Below, piece by piece: positions 1-10,710 of a stretch of 64,000 nucleotides of DNA. The position numbers and the translations under genes are program-made. Origin of the DNA: Niebla homalea (taxonomy: Eukaryota; Ascomycota; Lecanoromycetes; Lecanorales; Ramalinaceae); contig JAHGAU010000035.1 in NCBI GenBank assembly GCA_019925105.1, forward strand, positions 62,001 to 126,000, given 5' to 3'. The notes beneath the pieces were generated by a model. The model had not been told where the DNA came from. It made no database searches and was given only the letters and a program-made list of their open reading frames with translations. The stretch's first letter is position 1. The number at the start of each line of letters is the position of its first letter.

Positions 1-1
1 C

Positions 2-1018
2 GAGTTCCACGCGCCGCGGCACGAGAAACTCGCCCGCGAGATCCACGCGCACGGGCTCTCGGACACGGTCACGCTGCACCTGCGCGACGTGTGCGCCTCG
101 GGCTTCCAGCAGCAGCAGCAGGGCACCGACTCCGCCTCCGCCTCCGCCATCTTCCTCGACCTGCCCGCGCCCTGGCTCGCCCTGCCGCACCTGACGCGCG
201 CCGCGCGGCCCTCCTCCCCGCTCGATCCCACACGCGCGGCACGGATCTGCACCTTCAGCCCCTGCGTCGAGCAGGTCGACCGCACCATCTCGGCCCTCCG
301 GAAGCTCGGCTGGGTGGACATCGAGATGACCGCGGTGGCGGCCCGCAGGATCGAGGTGCGGCGCGAGAAAGTCGGGGTCGGGTTTGCGGGGAGGAGGGGG
401 GAGAGGGGGATCAGTGGGCACCCTTGCGATGTGGGGGAAGCGGTGGGGAGGGGCCGGGAGGTGGAGCAACGGGGGAGGAAGTATCATGAGAGGATGGCGG
501 AGAAGGGGAGGAGGGAAGAAGAAGAGGAGGAGGAGGAGGAAGAAGAAGCTGGTGGTGAACAACCCAAAGCAGGGGAAGCAATGACAACGAAAGGAGATGT
601 CAAGGTACCCGCATACAAGGAAGGAAAACTGGTCACGAGGAGTGAGACCGAGATCAAGGAGCACACGAGTTATCTCGTGTTTGCGGTTTTGCCCATGGCG
701 TGGACCGAGGAGGATGAGACCAGGGCTGCCGAGAAGGCTGCGCGGATGGGCAAGGAGGCGGGTGAGGCGAGGGAGATGAGTAGGGCGATGGGGAAGAAGG
801 CCAGGAAGCGGGCTGCTGCCAAGGAAGCCGCCGAGGGGAGGAATAAGGGGGAGGGCGAGGCTGAAGCTGGCGGAGCTGCGGTGGAATTAGAGGGTGAGGG
901 TGAGGGTGAGGGGGCCGGCCTTGGAGATGTCAAGTTGAAGGTCGAGCGAGATGGAGCGGCATCAGTGGATGAGGGAGGAGACGTCAAGATGGAGGAAGCG
1001 GAGCAAAGTCTTCCGTGA
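2..1018 (+). CDS. TRM61: tRNA (adenine(58)-N1)-methyltransferase catalytic subunit, 3' end only
   Basis: The open frame runs in from the window edge, so only the C-terminal 338 residues are present. Catalytic Trm61/Gcd14 pairs with Trm6 and makes m1A58 in nuclear tRNAs, notably initiator tRNA-Met. Visible hallmarks of the C-terminal half are the FLDLPAPW strand-loop (the family's D-x-P-x-PW motif), the CTFSPCVEQVDRTI segment and the GWVDIEM strand. The last ~180 residues are a low-complexity Glu/Lys/Arg/Gly tail with a run of ten Glu, typical of fungal Trm61 extensions and not needed for the fold. The Rossmann SAM-binding N-terminus lies outside the window. The TGA stop is followed closely by the convergent CysRS gene. 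Confidence 0.88.
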   Translation, partial: EFHAPRHEKLAREIHAHGLSDTVTLHLRDVCASGFQQQQQGTDSASASAIFLDLPAPWLALPHLTRAARPSSPLDPTRAARICTFSPCVEQVDRTISALRKLGWVDIEMTAVAARRIEVRREKVGVGFAGRRGERGISGHPCDVGEAVGRGREVEQRGRKYHERMAEKGRREEEEEEEEEEEAGGEQPKAGEAMTTKGDVKVPAYKEGKLVTRSETEIKEHTSYLVFAVLPMAWTEEDETRAAEKAARMGKEAGEAREMSRAMGKKARKRAAAKEAAEGRNKGEGEAEAGGAAVELEGEGEGEGAGLGDVKLKVERDGAASVDEGGDVKMEEAEQSLP

Positions 1019-1176
1019 CAAGTGCGCGAGGAGACAAACCATAGCAATAGTAATACCCATTTCACAGACAGTCGAGAACATCAATGTTGGATATATTCAA
1101 GTCGAGCTTGAACCATGCTACTGGGTATTCATACACTGCCTCGCACGTCCACCCTTACAGCTCACCCGTAAGATCC

Positions 1177-3758
1177 TCAAGTAGTAGAGCCATGCTCCTT
1201 AACCCACGCCTCATGCGACCGTTTCTGCCTCTCCCACTCCTTCCTCAATTTCTTGACCCGACTCTTCGTCAGCTCCTCCCCCTTGGCGTCTTTCGTCGGC
1301 ACCCCATCGTCATCCCACGCCCCAAACTCCTCCGTCCGGAACATCTTTCTCTCACTCAATCTCCCTTTATCCGCCTTCGCCGCCGCCTCGGCTTCCCTCT
1401 CGGCTTTCGCTTTTAGTTTGGACGCTTCGCGCTCTTCTTTTTCCTGACGTGTGGCCAGCAATTCTTTGGTGACCAGCCGGATCAGGGCGGGGGTATCGCC
1501 GTCGCGGTCTTCAAGGTAGATGCCATGCAGCCAAAGGTCTGTGTCGCGGAGCGTGTCGCAGAGGGAGAGGGTGGATTTGGATAGATCGTATGATGAGGAG
1601 GATGTGCAAGCAAGGGCGGAAAGGCGTTGTTGGAAAGATTGAAGGACGTCGGCAAAGGGTTGGGGGGGATTTGATGATACAGGAAAGATGTCTTTGCTCG
1701 TTGCTATGGCGTCGTTGATGTCGTCTTGAGAAATACCGGAAGAGGATCGGGCTTTCTTGCGGAGGAGATCGCGGAGGTTGGATATTGCGGTCAAGCCGGG
1801 GCGGGCGGATTCAGGGATGTCGAGACCGGACCAGCCGATGTTAGGGTCTGAAGGGGTGGCGGTCTCGTTGAGGCCAAACATGTTTACCATCGAGGTGATC
1901 CATCTTGCAATATCGAAGGTCGTCTGGGATGTGGGCGGCGGTTCTGTGGCATTGTAGGCTGTGATGAGTTCGGAGATGGATCCCATGACGGCTGCCGTGT
2001 TGAAAGAGTCGCAGAGAGAGAGATAGGAATTGGACTTGATGCGCTCCAGCGTTTGGTCCAAGGATGTTGGCGTGTCTCCATTCATTTGCGCAGTCGTACC
2101 ATTAGTGGATTGAATAGCTGGCAGATGCTCTGGCAGCATACGGAAAGCCTTGCCTCCAAGTTGCAGCTGCTCAAGCTTCTCAACTGTGCTATCGCCCAGG
2201 ATATCTTTCGTTCTGATGAAGAAGTTGTTGACTTTATCTTCCCACCCTGACCCTGCTTTGACCAAGTCGTCCGTTATCTCAATGCCCTCCCGCCATCCTC
2301 CTAACAGCAAGACTATCCGCAAGCCTCGAGAAGTCCAGGCACCCCGGCTGAGAGCATCCCGAATGGTGGTGAAATTCTTCAACGATTTGGACATCTTGGC
2401 CCCAGCTATGGATAGATGCCCCATGTGCATAAAGTAGTTGACCCATTGGTGCTGCTTCTGGTGATCTTTGTCGGCCCAGTATGCCTCGCTCTGCGCCAAC
2501 TCATTGTCGTGGTGAGGGAAGGCTAGATCGATGCCTCCTGAATGTATGTCAAATTGACTGCCCAGCTTGTCGGATGCCATAGCTGAGCATTCAATATGCC
2601 AACCTGGTCGCCCATCTCCCCAGGGACTGGGCCAACTGGGTTCGCCCGGCTTTGATATCTTCCACAGAGCGAAGTCTGAATTCGATCGTTTGTCTGCATT
2701 TTTTGCAAACTCCTTCTCTGTGATAGCGCCTTCGCCTTCAGCCTGCTTGGCCTCGTCATGTCGATTCCATGGCTCTAAGCGTGCATAATGATTGTTCGCC
2801 TTCTCAAATGCAGCAACATCAAAATAGACCCCACTCGGCACCTGATATGCGAATCCGTTCCCTTGTATTTTCGTGACGAAGTCTACTATCCGAGGAACGT
2901 ACTCGGTCACTCTGGTTATATCGTCAGGATCTCGAACATTCAATGCTCGCATATCTTCCATGAAGCGGTCTTCGTGTCTTTTGGTGAGCTTCGTGAATAT
3001 TGAGTGGTTCTTGGCGTCTACAGAAGCGCCATGCTTTGCGTCCAGGTAAGACATCAAGATATCGTCTAGCTCTTTCGAGTCCTGTGTTGTCGATACCTCA
3101 GCATCCGTCTGTGCCTCCAATGCGGTGATCGCTCTTGCAGCTGCCAGGGTAGTCTTCACATGCATCTTCAGCTTGGCTTCAGCATCGTCTTTGGTATTTC
3201 TTTCGAGTAGGTCGGCATAAGAGGCTGAGACGGAGGTATGGACTGCAGCGGGACTGGCGTCTGAGGAGGAGTATTGAAGGTTCTTGGAGGTGTATGCGAG
3301 GAGAGCTTCTTCAAGGGTGGGAAGTTGATTGGGATTGTTTTGTTGAAAGTCGAGAAGGAGGTGCTGTTGTCGGGCTCGGTAGATGATCTGCTCTTTAATC
3401 AGACCAATCCAAGCTGATTCTTCCCCCAGCTCCTGCGCCAACTCCAGCCACCGCATACCTTGTCGTCCACGTCTGTAATGTTCATCACGTATCTGACGTT
3501 AAATCCAAAGTAAGCTCCCATTATTCTTCGTATTATGTCGGAGGTGAGGTAGGTTCTCGCATGACCCAGATGAGCATCATCGTACACGGTAGGCCCGCAG
3601 GCATACCAAGTGACGGATCTGGCATCCTTGTTGATTGGCAGGAAAGCTGTTTTGGTCCGGGTGAGAGAATTCCAAATCTTGAGGGGAGGCAAGGACTTGT
3701 CATCTAAAGGGCCATTTGGCTGATGCCATGGAGGCTGTTGACGGGAGGTGGAGGCCAT
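1177..3758 (-). CDS. Cysteinyl-tRNA synthetase (class I), two exons
   Basis: Charges tRNA-Cys with cysteine. Exon 1 is 3758-3459, intron 3388-3458 (71 bp, GTATGC...GAGCAG), exon 2 is 3387-1177; the product is 836 aa. The start MASTSRQQ at 3758 precedes the catalytic core closely. Class I signatures: zinc-ligand region YACGPTVYD (Cys54), HIGH-type motif DAHLGHAR (61-68), WHIECSAM (~363-370) and HHDNE (~392-396) of the cysteine/zinc site, and KMSKS (431-435). A ~130-residue insertion follows IIYRARQQ just after the splice junction, as in eukaryotic cytosolic enzymes. The lysine/glutamate-rich C-terminus, with [15 protein letters not shown], resembles the eukaryotic anticodon-binding extension. 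No clear targeting peptide is seen, so cytosolic or dual use remains open. Confidence 0.93.
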
Positions 3759-4511
3759 TGCTTTGCAAGTGAGAGGGATGAGAGAGAGTCGAGGGGAAGG
3801 ACATCGAAGACGATAGATTTGCACTCGACCAAGTACAACAGTGAAGCCGATCATGCATCAGTGGTGAAGGCAGAGTAATGGATGATTTGTGGTGATAATA
3901 TTAAATATGGTAATCGGTCAATGAGACTCAGTCAATATATCAATATATGGAGCCTTGGGAGCTTCTTCGGGATCAACTTCGGGATTCAAACTAGCTTCGG
4001 CCGAGTCTCAATACCGTCTTCTGGATTCTCCATCTTCCTCCTCCCACCATACCCTCCATCTATCGAGTGCCTCTATCGCAATCACCACCTGAAAGCAATG
4101 TGCAAGAAATTGTTTGTGTGAGGTACTCTAAGGTTGGACTAGTATTACAATGCGAACTCTACTGTCTGCTGCGACTTGCTGATAATTCATTCACGGTCGG
4201 GTACTCCTCTCCAGGTGGGCGCACAAGAGCTGCTGTAAATGAATATCAGATGGGTACTATGGGTGATAATGCAAAGAAGCTATTGGGCGAGTAGGCAAGC
4301 AAGCACGATCCAATGAAGACCGCCAACACAATTTTGAAAGAGCCGATTAAAAAGGTAGACCTCATATTCGCGGCATGAGTGTACGCATTGTACCCAAGGG
4401 CAAAACATCATAGGCCATGCCCTGGTCGCCGGCGTTTGTTCATACTGGATCTGCTTTTCAAAGAACTCCTCTGACCCAGGAAGAAATGTAACGTTGAGAT
4501 GGTACTTCAAC
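3759..4511. other. Intergenic, no gene seen
   Basis: Region between the CysRS start and the 3' end of the small repeat-protein gene. It holds the CysRS upstream sequence and an AT-richer stretch near 3890-3960. Only short non-conserved open frames occur. Confidence 0.6.
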
Positions 4512-4981
4512 TCATTTTTTCTTCTCAGCCAAGTTCTCCTGCACCATTCCTCCGATCTTGCCATCGGCATTGAAGTGCTGCCCAACAGAACCCTGCTTAT
4601 CGAAAGGTCCACCCACTTTCTGTGCCGTTCCACCAATGGCGCCGTCGGCTGCATCACGTTGGAAGAGTGTCAGCCAAGGAGGTCTTGATGGAATAGACAG
4701 CATCTGACCGTGGGCGAGACGATGAATAATTAACGTACCGTTGAACATCTTGCCTACTGCGCCAGTTTTGTCAAACATGCTGGTCCCTGTGCCTTGGGTC
4801 TTGTCCCCTGCTGCTGGCTGTTACAGATCAGACGGTACTGAGCTGAGAGATCTCGACAGCTTGAACAGCATCGACATACCACTTGATTGACGGACTCATG
4901 GATACCACTGCTCATCTCGTTCTCCTTGAGTGCTGAGTTGGCGCCCTGTTCAAAGGTCTTTGCGGTGTGATCACCGTCCAT
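4512..4981 (-). CDS. Small hydrophilic protein with repeated G-x-[VI]-G / DG-x-IGG motifs, three exons
   Basis: Exons are 4981-4880, 4817-4739 and 4648-4512; introns of 62 and 90 bp have GTATGT and GTACGT donors and end in AACAG and TGCAG. The product is 105 aa. After a polar N-terminus (MDGDHTAKTFEQGANSALKE), two related ~25-residue units follow: one around FDKTGAVGKMFNADGAIGG and one around FDKQGSVGQHFNADGKIGG. It ends in a lysine-rich tail. There are no Cys, no membrane segment and no signal peptide, so a cytoplasmic, probably disordered protein is expected. Proteins with such FDK-G-x-[VI]-G repeats occur widely in ascomycetes without a defined function. A stress or desiccation role resembling LEA/dehydrin proteins is only inference from composition. 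Confidence 0.72.
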
Positions 4982-5758
4982 TGTGAAAAGTGTATCCGGG
5001 TTATTGTTCTCTGAGGAATAGTGGGGGAATGATGTTGGGTTGTCTGTGGGGATGAGGATGTTGGAAATAGAGTGTGTAGCTGAGCAAAAGATGGATTTGA
5101 TCAGAAACAAAGAGCGTTTTAGTGAGACATAAGTCTACGTCATAGACACTGCGCCACAGATATACATTATTATTACGTCAGCGACTCTGCATGAGCTTTT
5201 GGATTCATCTGGACGTCAGAGTACTCCGGTCAAAACACGATGTAATCAATATAATTTTCTTTTGAAGCTTAAATACTGTGGTGACAGTACCATGTACAAG
5301 TTAGGGCCATGGCTCGATCCCGCCATCCGTATTCACTCAAGATCTGGACTAGAAAGGTAGAGAAGCCGCTCTTCTAGATTGTTTTCCGTACTACTGAGAC
5401 TGTGCAGCAGGAAGCCAAGGCTCCTGCACGTGGACGGTCAAAGCAAATTAGCTGCTGCTTTCTTCCCATCGTCCCGCTTTATGATATTTTCTCCACCTGT
5501 GGTATTCGATCATATATGCGACTTAAACGTTGACAGCTGCAGTGTCGGAACTTGGTGTCAGGGCAGATTAAATTTACGTACACGCTCAAGACGCTTTTCC
5601 CGATCTGCGGGCGATATCTAGTTCTACATGGCTTTTTTCTTTCTCATGCGCCATTCCTCCTCCAATCCTTGACTGTTGAGCTCTCAGCCTCACTCAAGCT
5701 TCCCATCCTGCACTTACCGCAATGTCAATAATCGCCGGCGACAGCAATTTCACTGACG
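4982..5758. other. Divergent intergenic/promoter region
   Basis: Lies between the minus-strand small protein gene and the plus-strand SYG1-like gene, so it should hold both promoters. Pyrimidine-rich tracts occur at about 5630-5700, just before the SYG1-like start. No gene is supported. Confidence 0.5.
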
Positions 5759-8700
5759 ATGAAATTCGCCAAGTGAGTTCCTAAAAAAACGCGGGTGGCC
5801 AATGGCGCACAGATCGCTGACACAATCCGTAATTCCGTAGAGAGATCGAACAAGATCTGGTGCCAGAATGGAGGGTCAAATACTTCGATTACAAGGTGAT
5901 TTAAATCCATCCTTTGAATCCTCTTGTAACACTCGAGCTACAAGCTCACCCTTCTTCTATAGACGGCCAAGAAGAAGGTCAAGGCAGTCTCAAGAGCATT
6001 GAGAAATGTCAGTCACACGCCGAGAACACCTGGACGTCAATTGCCCGCCAGCCTCCTCAATGATGCCCTGCAAACCTCCATCCCACAGGCCCCGTCCATT
6101 CGTTCCTCCACACGAACAACACCGCAGGCACAAGGGAAATTGATAGCGACCGAGGTTGGCGAGTCAGAGACAAGAGAGGGTACACCGAAATATGGGGACC
6201 AGGTGGTGGGACACAAACGCAAGGAATTGCAAGAGTCATCCCCCATTGCTGTGCCAGGAACCACGTCGGCGAATGGCATCAGTAATGCTTCCACAACCCG
6301 ATGGGACAGCGGCGAGGTGACCAACTACGGAAGCTTTGTACCCTCTCCATCAAGTCGTACACAGCCGCTCGGTCCACCAGCTCTCGAGCTGCCCGATCCA
6401 GCACTATCACCAGACGAACATTCCTTCCCCAAGAACAACCCCGCCTGGCGTCATAGCCATTTCAATTCGCATCAGGCCACTCCTCGTCCGCAACAATCAC
6501 AGGGAAAGCCAGGCGATGCCTATCAGGTTGGCCGGCACCATACGCCCGGCAAATTGGATTCGTCGCACTTGCTTCCCAAGCACAAGAGGTTCTTGAGGCC
6601 ACGGCGGACAGTCTCAACTCCCCACACCATGAACTTCAAATCTCGCCCCCTCATACGTCGCATCTTCTCCTCGAGTGCCCCCGGGACCCCACAAGGGGAC
6701 GTTCCCTTGGAAGCCTACAAGGTCTACGATGAGAAGAACGCCGAGTTTTTCAAATTTTTGGACTTGGAATTGATCAAGATCGAAAGCTTCTACAAGATGA
6801 AAGAGACACAGGCGAATAAGCGACTACAGGTCCTCCGGGATCAATTGCACGAAATGCGAGACCGCAGGATCGAAGAAATTCGATACGAGCAAGAAGCCCA
6901 GAGGCAGAGCCAGCTACAGGATGAGCAGGCCAACAATGGCCATGACAGCCTCCCCCGTAATCATGCGAGTGGTCAGAAATCACGGAGAAGTACGGCTCTG
7001 AAATGGGTGCAACCGGTCGAGAGGGCCATTGGTCTCGGTCCACCTCGCATTGGCAAGACAAGCAAAGCGCTGCAACATCTAGGTTCACCATCGAGCTCAC
7101 CTCCTGATTCCCAGTCACAGAATTTAGCAGGTCCCGCCCGTCCCGATTCGTGGCGAGACTTTACGAGACGACCTCCTCAACCTGATATCCCATATCGATC
7201 TGCCAAGCGAAAGCTCAAATTGGCCTTGCAAGAATTCTACCGGGGCCTTGAACTCTTGAAATCGTTCGCTTTGCTCAACCGGACCGCGTTTCGTAAGATC
7301 AACAAAAAGTACGACAAAGCTGTCAAAGCCCGCCCAACTCAAAGATATATGACCGAAAAGGTGAACAAGTCTTGGTTTGTGCAGAGCGAGGTCTTGGACC
7401 ATCAGATCGTCGCAGTTGAAGATCTCTACGCGAGATACTTTGAGAGAGGCAACCACAAGGTCGCAGTTGGCAAGCTTCGTAGGAAAGCTTCCAAAGCTGC
7501 GGATTTCACTGGTAGTGTCTTTCGCAATGGCATGCTCCTCGCGGCTGCGGCCGTCTTTGGTATTCAGGGCATCGTCTACGCTGTGCAGCATCTTTACAGT
7601 ACAGATGCTTCTGTTCGAACCGAGACAAGCTACCTATTACAGATATATGGTGGCTATTTCTTGATGCTCTTCTTGTTCCTGATCTTCTGTTTGGACTGCA
7701 AAATCTGGACTCACGCAAAGATCAATTATCCTTTCATTTTCGAATTCGATGCTCGACATAGTCTCGACTGGCATCAGCTCTCAGAGCTGCCTTGCATTCT
7801 ACTCTTCCTCCTTGGACTCTGTATCTGGCTCAACTTCCAACAGGATCGAGCGAGTGTCATGTTCCTGTATTGGCCAGTTATACTAATCGGACTCTCTGTG
7901 ACCCTACTTTTCTTTCCTGGTCCGATACTCTACCACCGGAGTCGCGAATGGTGGGCTTACTCCAATTTCCGACTGGTTTTTGCGGGACTCTACCCCGTGG
8001 AATTTCGAGACTTCTTCCTAGGGGACATGTATTGTTCACAGACCTACAGCATGGGGAACCTGGAGCTCTTCTTTTGTCTTTACGCGCACAATTGGAGCAA
8101 TCCTCCGCAGTGCAACTCGAACCATTCGCGACTACTCGGCTTCTTTTCGACCTTACCAGGGATCTGGCGGGCTCTTCAATGTTTAAGGCGTTACTATGAT
8201 ACCCGGAATGCGTTTCCACATTTGGTCAACTGCGGTAAATACACGTTCACCATAATGTCAGGCATGACTTTAAGTTTGTACCGGATCGACAGAACAATGT
8301 CACTCAAAGCTTTATTCATCGCTTGCTCTACCATCAATTCCGTTTATTGCTCGACGTGGGATCTTGCCATGGACTGGAGTCTTCTCAATCCATACGCACA
8401 GCGCCCTTTTTTACGCGACGTTCTTGGTTATAAAAGGCCCGAGGTGTATTACGCAGCCATGATTCTTGATCCGATTCTGCGCTTCAATTGGATATTCTAC
8501 GCCATCTACTCCAACGATCTGCAACATTCAGCCCTACTCAGCTTTCTTGTCGGCTTCAGTGAGGTCTGCCGTCGTGGCATATGGACGCTCTTCCGCGTAG
8601 AGAATGAGCATTGCACTAATGTGGGACGATTCCGTGCCTCAAGAGATGTCCCCTTGCCTTACGATCTACCTCCACCCTCCCAAACGCCCTCACCGACAGA

Positions 8701-9199
8701 TGTCAGCAGTGAGGTACGGGATGAAGTGCCCATACCTATCACGCGCAGCCACACCTACATGGATAGTCCCTCAGGCGCCACATCAAGCAGTCTGGAGGCG
8801 CAGCAGACCCCGACCCTTCGTCGCCGAGCCACGCTTACGGACAGCGAGACTCCAATTATTCGAGGCATCGCGCGGGTTGGAACAGCTATCAATCAAGCTC
8901 ACGCACAGGATTTTGAGAGGAAGAGAAAGCCAGCTGAGACGACATCCGGCGTCGAGGGTCTCGAACGAAGTCCTCATCATCAAGGTGCTCAGATTGTGGA
9001 CGACGACAGCAGCGAAGAAGATGCAGATGAGGAGGAAGAACGAGAGATGGAGGCGGAGGCACGAAGAGACGTGAATGATACCGCGGCGCAGAGAGATCAG
9101 AGTAGAAGGGAAGACATTGCAGAGGTTGAGGAGCGCAACACGGAGGACTTGGTTGGGGTGGAGGATATCATAGGGAGAAGGAGGAGTGCTGTGGAGTGA
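5759..9199 (+). CDS. SPX-EXS domain protein, SYG1/XPR1 family (phosphate export/signalling)
   Basis: Exons are 5759-5772 (14 nt), 5841-5895 and 5963-9199; introns start GTGAGT and GTGATT and end in CGTAG and CTATAG. The product is 1101 aa. The N-terminus MKFAKEIEQDLVPEWRVKY is the diagnostic start of an SPX domain, which binds inositol pyrophosphates. The first SPX helices are separated from the later ones (KVYDEKNAEFFKFLDLELIK, near residues 240-260) by a long Pro/Ser/Thr-rich insert, as in fungal Syg1. Several transmembrane helices follow from ~residue 530, then the EXS domain, including a conserved CLRRYYDTRNAFPHLVN-G-KY segment. The C-terminal ~220 residues are polar and acidic. XPR1 homologues export phosphate; Syg1 was found as a suppressor in G-protein signalling. 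The very short first exon was placed from the SPX consensus. Confidence 0.9.
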
Positions 9200-9551
9200 T
9201 GGCGAGTCCTGCCAAACGTATGACAATTCAAAAGCTGTTTTACACAATCTACTCATTACATAGTAAGCAACCTAACATGGCCCCAATCGCTCACAGACAG
9301 GGGAGGCGATGTGTGTGGCTGGAAAAAGTGTTGCCACGCGGCAACAGCCTATGCTGTCCCTGCGTAACAATTTTGTGGCCTGATATCGTCTCCTTCACCA
9401 TCTCGTGGGCTGGCTAATTACGTGTACGGAACACTGTCACGTAGCAACGAGACTGCGTACGTTTTGATACCTCTGTGACCAAGAACAAAACATGCACCAA
9501 CTCAATACCTTCATCTTCCACACGCTCTACCTCCTCCACCCCATCTCCCCT
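9200..9551. other. Convergent intergenic region
   Basis: Sits between the 3' ends of the SYG1-like gene and the minus-strand small membrane protein gene. Only terminator/UTR sequence is expected and nothing specific is seen. Confidence 0.5.
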
Positions 9552-10205
9552 TCATAATCCCAACATCCCAACCACCCCTTTCCCCCCATCCAACTCATCT
9601 GCCTCCTTCCTCAGCACATCCGCCCGGAACTTCCGGAACGCCCTCTCAATCCTCTGCCTCCCGTCCTCATCCTTCCGGATCGCCCTTGCGGCGCTCGCAC
9701 TTCCCGTCAACAGCCCCGTCTCGCCCCCCACGAACAAGCCCGCGATGCCAAACAGACTGTAAGCAGCCACGTCACCGAGCGTTGACGGCCGCATCATTGG
9801 TGTGAGATCCGGTATCGGTTCTGCAGACGCGATCTCTATTAATCTGCACTTACCTTCGCGCTTCGCTGCAGCAGATATAGATAGGAGGGTCAGGGGGAGG
9901 GGGGGGAAACAGCTCAACTCACCCTCCCTCCCATCCCTGAATTTCACAGCAAAAGGTCGTTCCCTCGCCCTCACCGCCTCGAACATCCGCATCCTCCCCC
10001 GCCTCAACCTCAGCGCCATGAAGAGACCCAAGCCCAGCCCCAGAGCCGAGCCGATGGTCGCGTGCGTGCCCACTTTCGATGCTGCGCTGGTGAGGACATC
10101 GCGATCGGTGTCGAGGAGGTCGTGCTTGTAGTGTTCCTCCGCTAGGCGGGCGATGTCGTCCCGGCCCGGGGAGGGGCGAGTTAGAGCGAGGGAATCGAGG
10201 GACAT
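9552..10205 (-). CDS. Small predicted membrane protein, fungal, function unknown
   Basis: Start MSLDSLALTRPSPGRDD at 10205. The frame is open throughout (217 aa unspliced), but a good intron exists at 9821-9922: 102 bp, GTGAGT donor and CTGCAG acceptor. Its removal keeps frame and gives FRDGREEPIPDLTP and a 183-aa product, which I prefer because it deletes a low-complexity Pro/Leu patch. A second in-frame GTAAGT/CTGCAG pair inside the intron makes a 12-nt mini-exon conceivable. Two hydrophobic Gly/Ala-rich segments (GSALGLGLGLFMALRL and SLFGIAGLFVGGETG) suggest two membrane spans with a basic patch after the first. A mitochondrial membrane location is a guess from size and composition. Confidence 0.7.
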   Translation of the reverse strand: MSLDSLALTRPSPGRDDIARLAEEHYKHDLLDTDRDVLTSAASKVGTHATIGSALGLGLGLFMALRLRRGRMRMFEAVRARERPFAVKFRDGREGELSCFPPLPLTLLSISAAAKREGKCRLIEIASAEPIPDLTPMMRPSTLGDVAAYSLFGIAGLFVGGETGLLTGSASAARAIRKDEDGRQRIERAFRKFRADVLRKEADELDGGKGVVGMLGL

Positions 10206-10710
10206 TGTTTGGAGAGTTTTGTGAGGGTTTGGGGAAGGATTGGGAAGGGCGGGGAAGGTAGGCGAGATAATAATCAGGGTGCACAAGTGAGTCTCGAGAC
10301 GGTACGTCATCCGCGACTTGATTGGTCGGTCCGCGCATTTTCGGGAGGAGCTTAGCGCCCTGCTTCTGGTTGATAAGTGCTTGAAACGTCGAGGTTGATG
10401 ATACAGTATCATCTTTCTTTCGATGTCTTACCCGTCTGAACAGCTGGCTATTTTCATCTCATATCAATCACGTTGTCTAAGGCTGGTCTCAGAGGTCTTC
10501 CAGTCCTTAATATTATACCTCGCGTTCTGGGTTACGTTATTATCGTTGAGCTCATCCTCTGCATTATCAGCCTTGGTGGCTCGATATTTCTGTAAGAATA
10601 AACCGTCTGATTCTGGCCGTCGTGCTTTACGTCCTGCCTATCCGCATCACTGGACCCAAATGACTCGACTATAAGTGTAGTTAAGACTTTCGTCTAGGTG
10701 CAAAACGAGC
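10206..10710. other. Divergent intergenic/promoter region
   Basis: Separates two divergently transcribed genes and should carry both promoters. No conserved frame is seen. Confidence 0.5.

Noticed and set aside
670..1065. 131-codon minus-strand frame inside the TRM61 tail
   Set aside because: Antisense to a Glu/Lys-rich coding tail; its Ser/Ala/Pro composition is the mirror of that bias.
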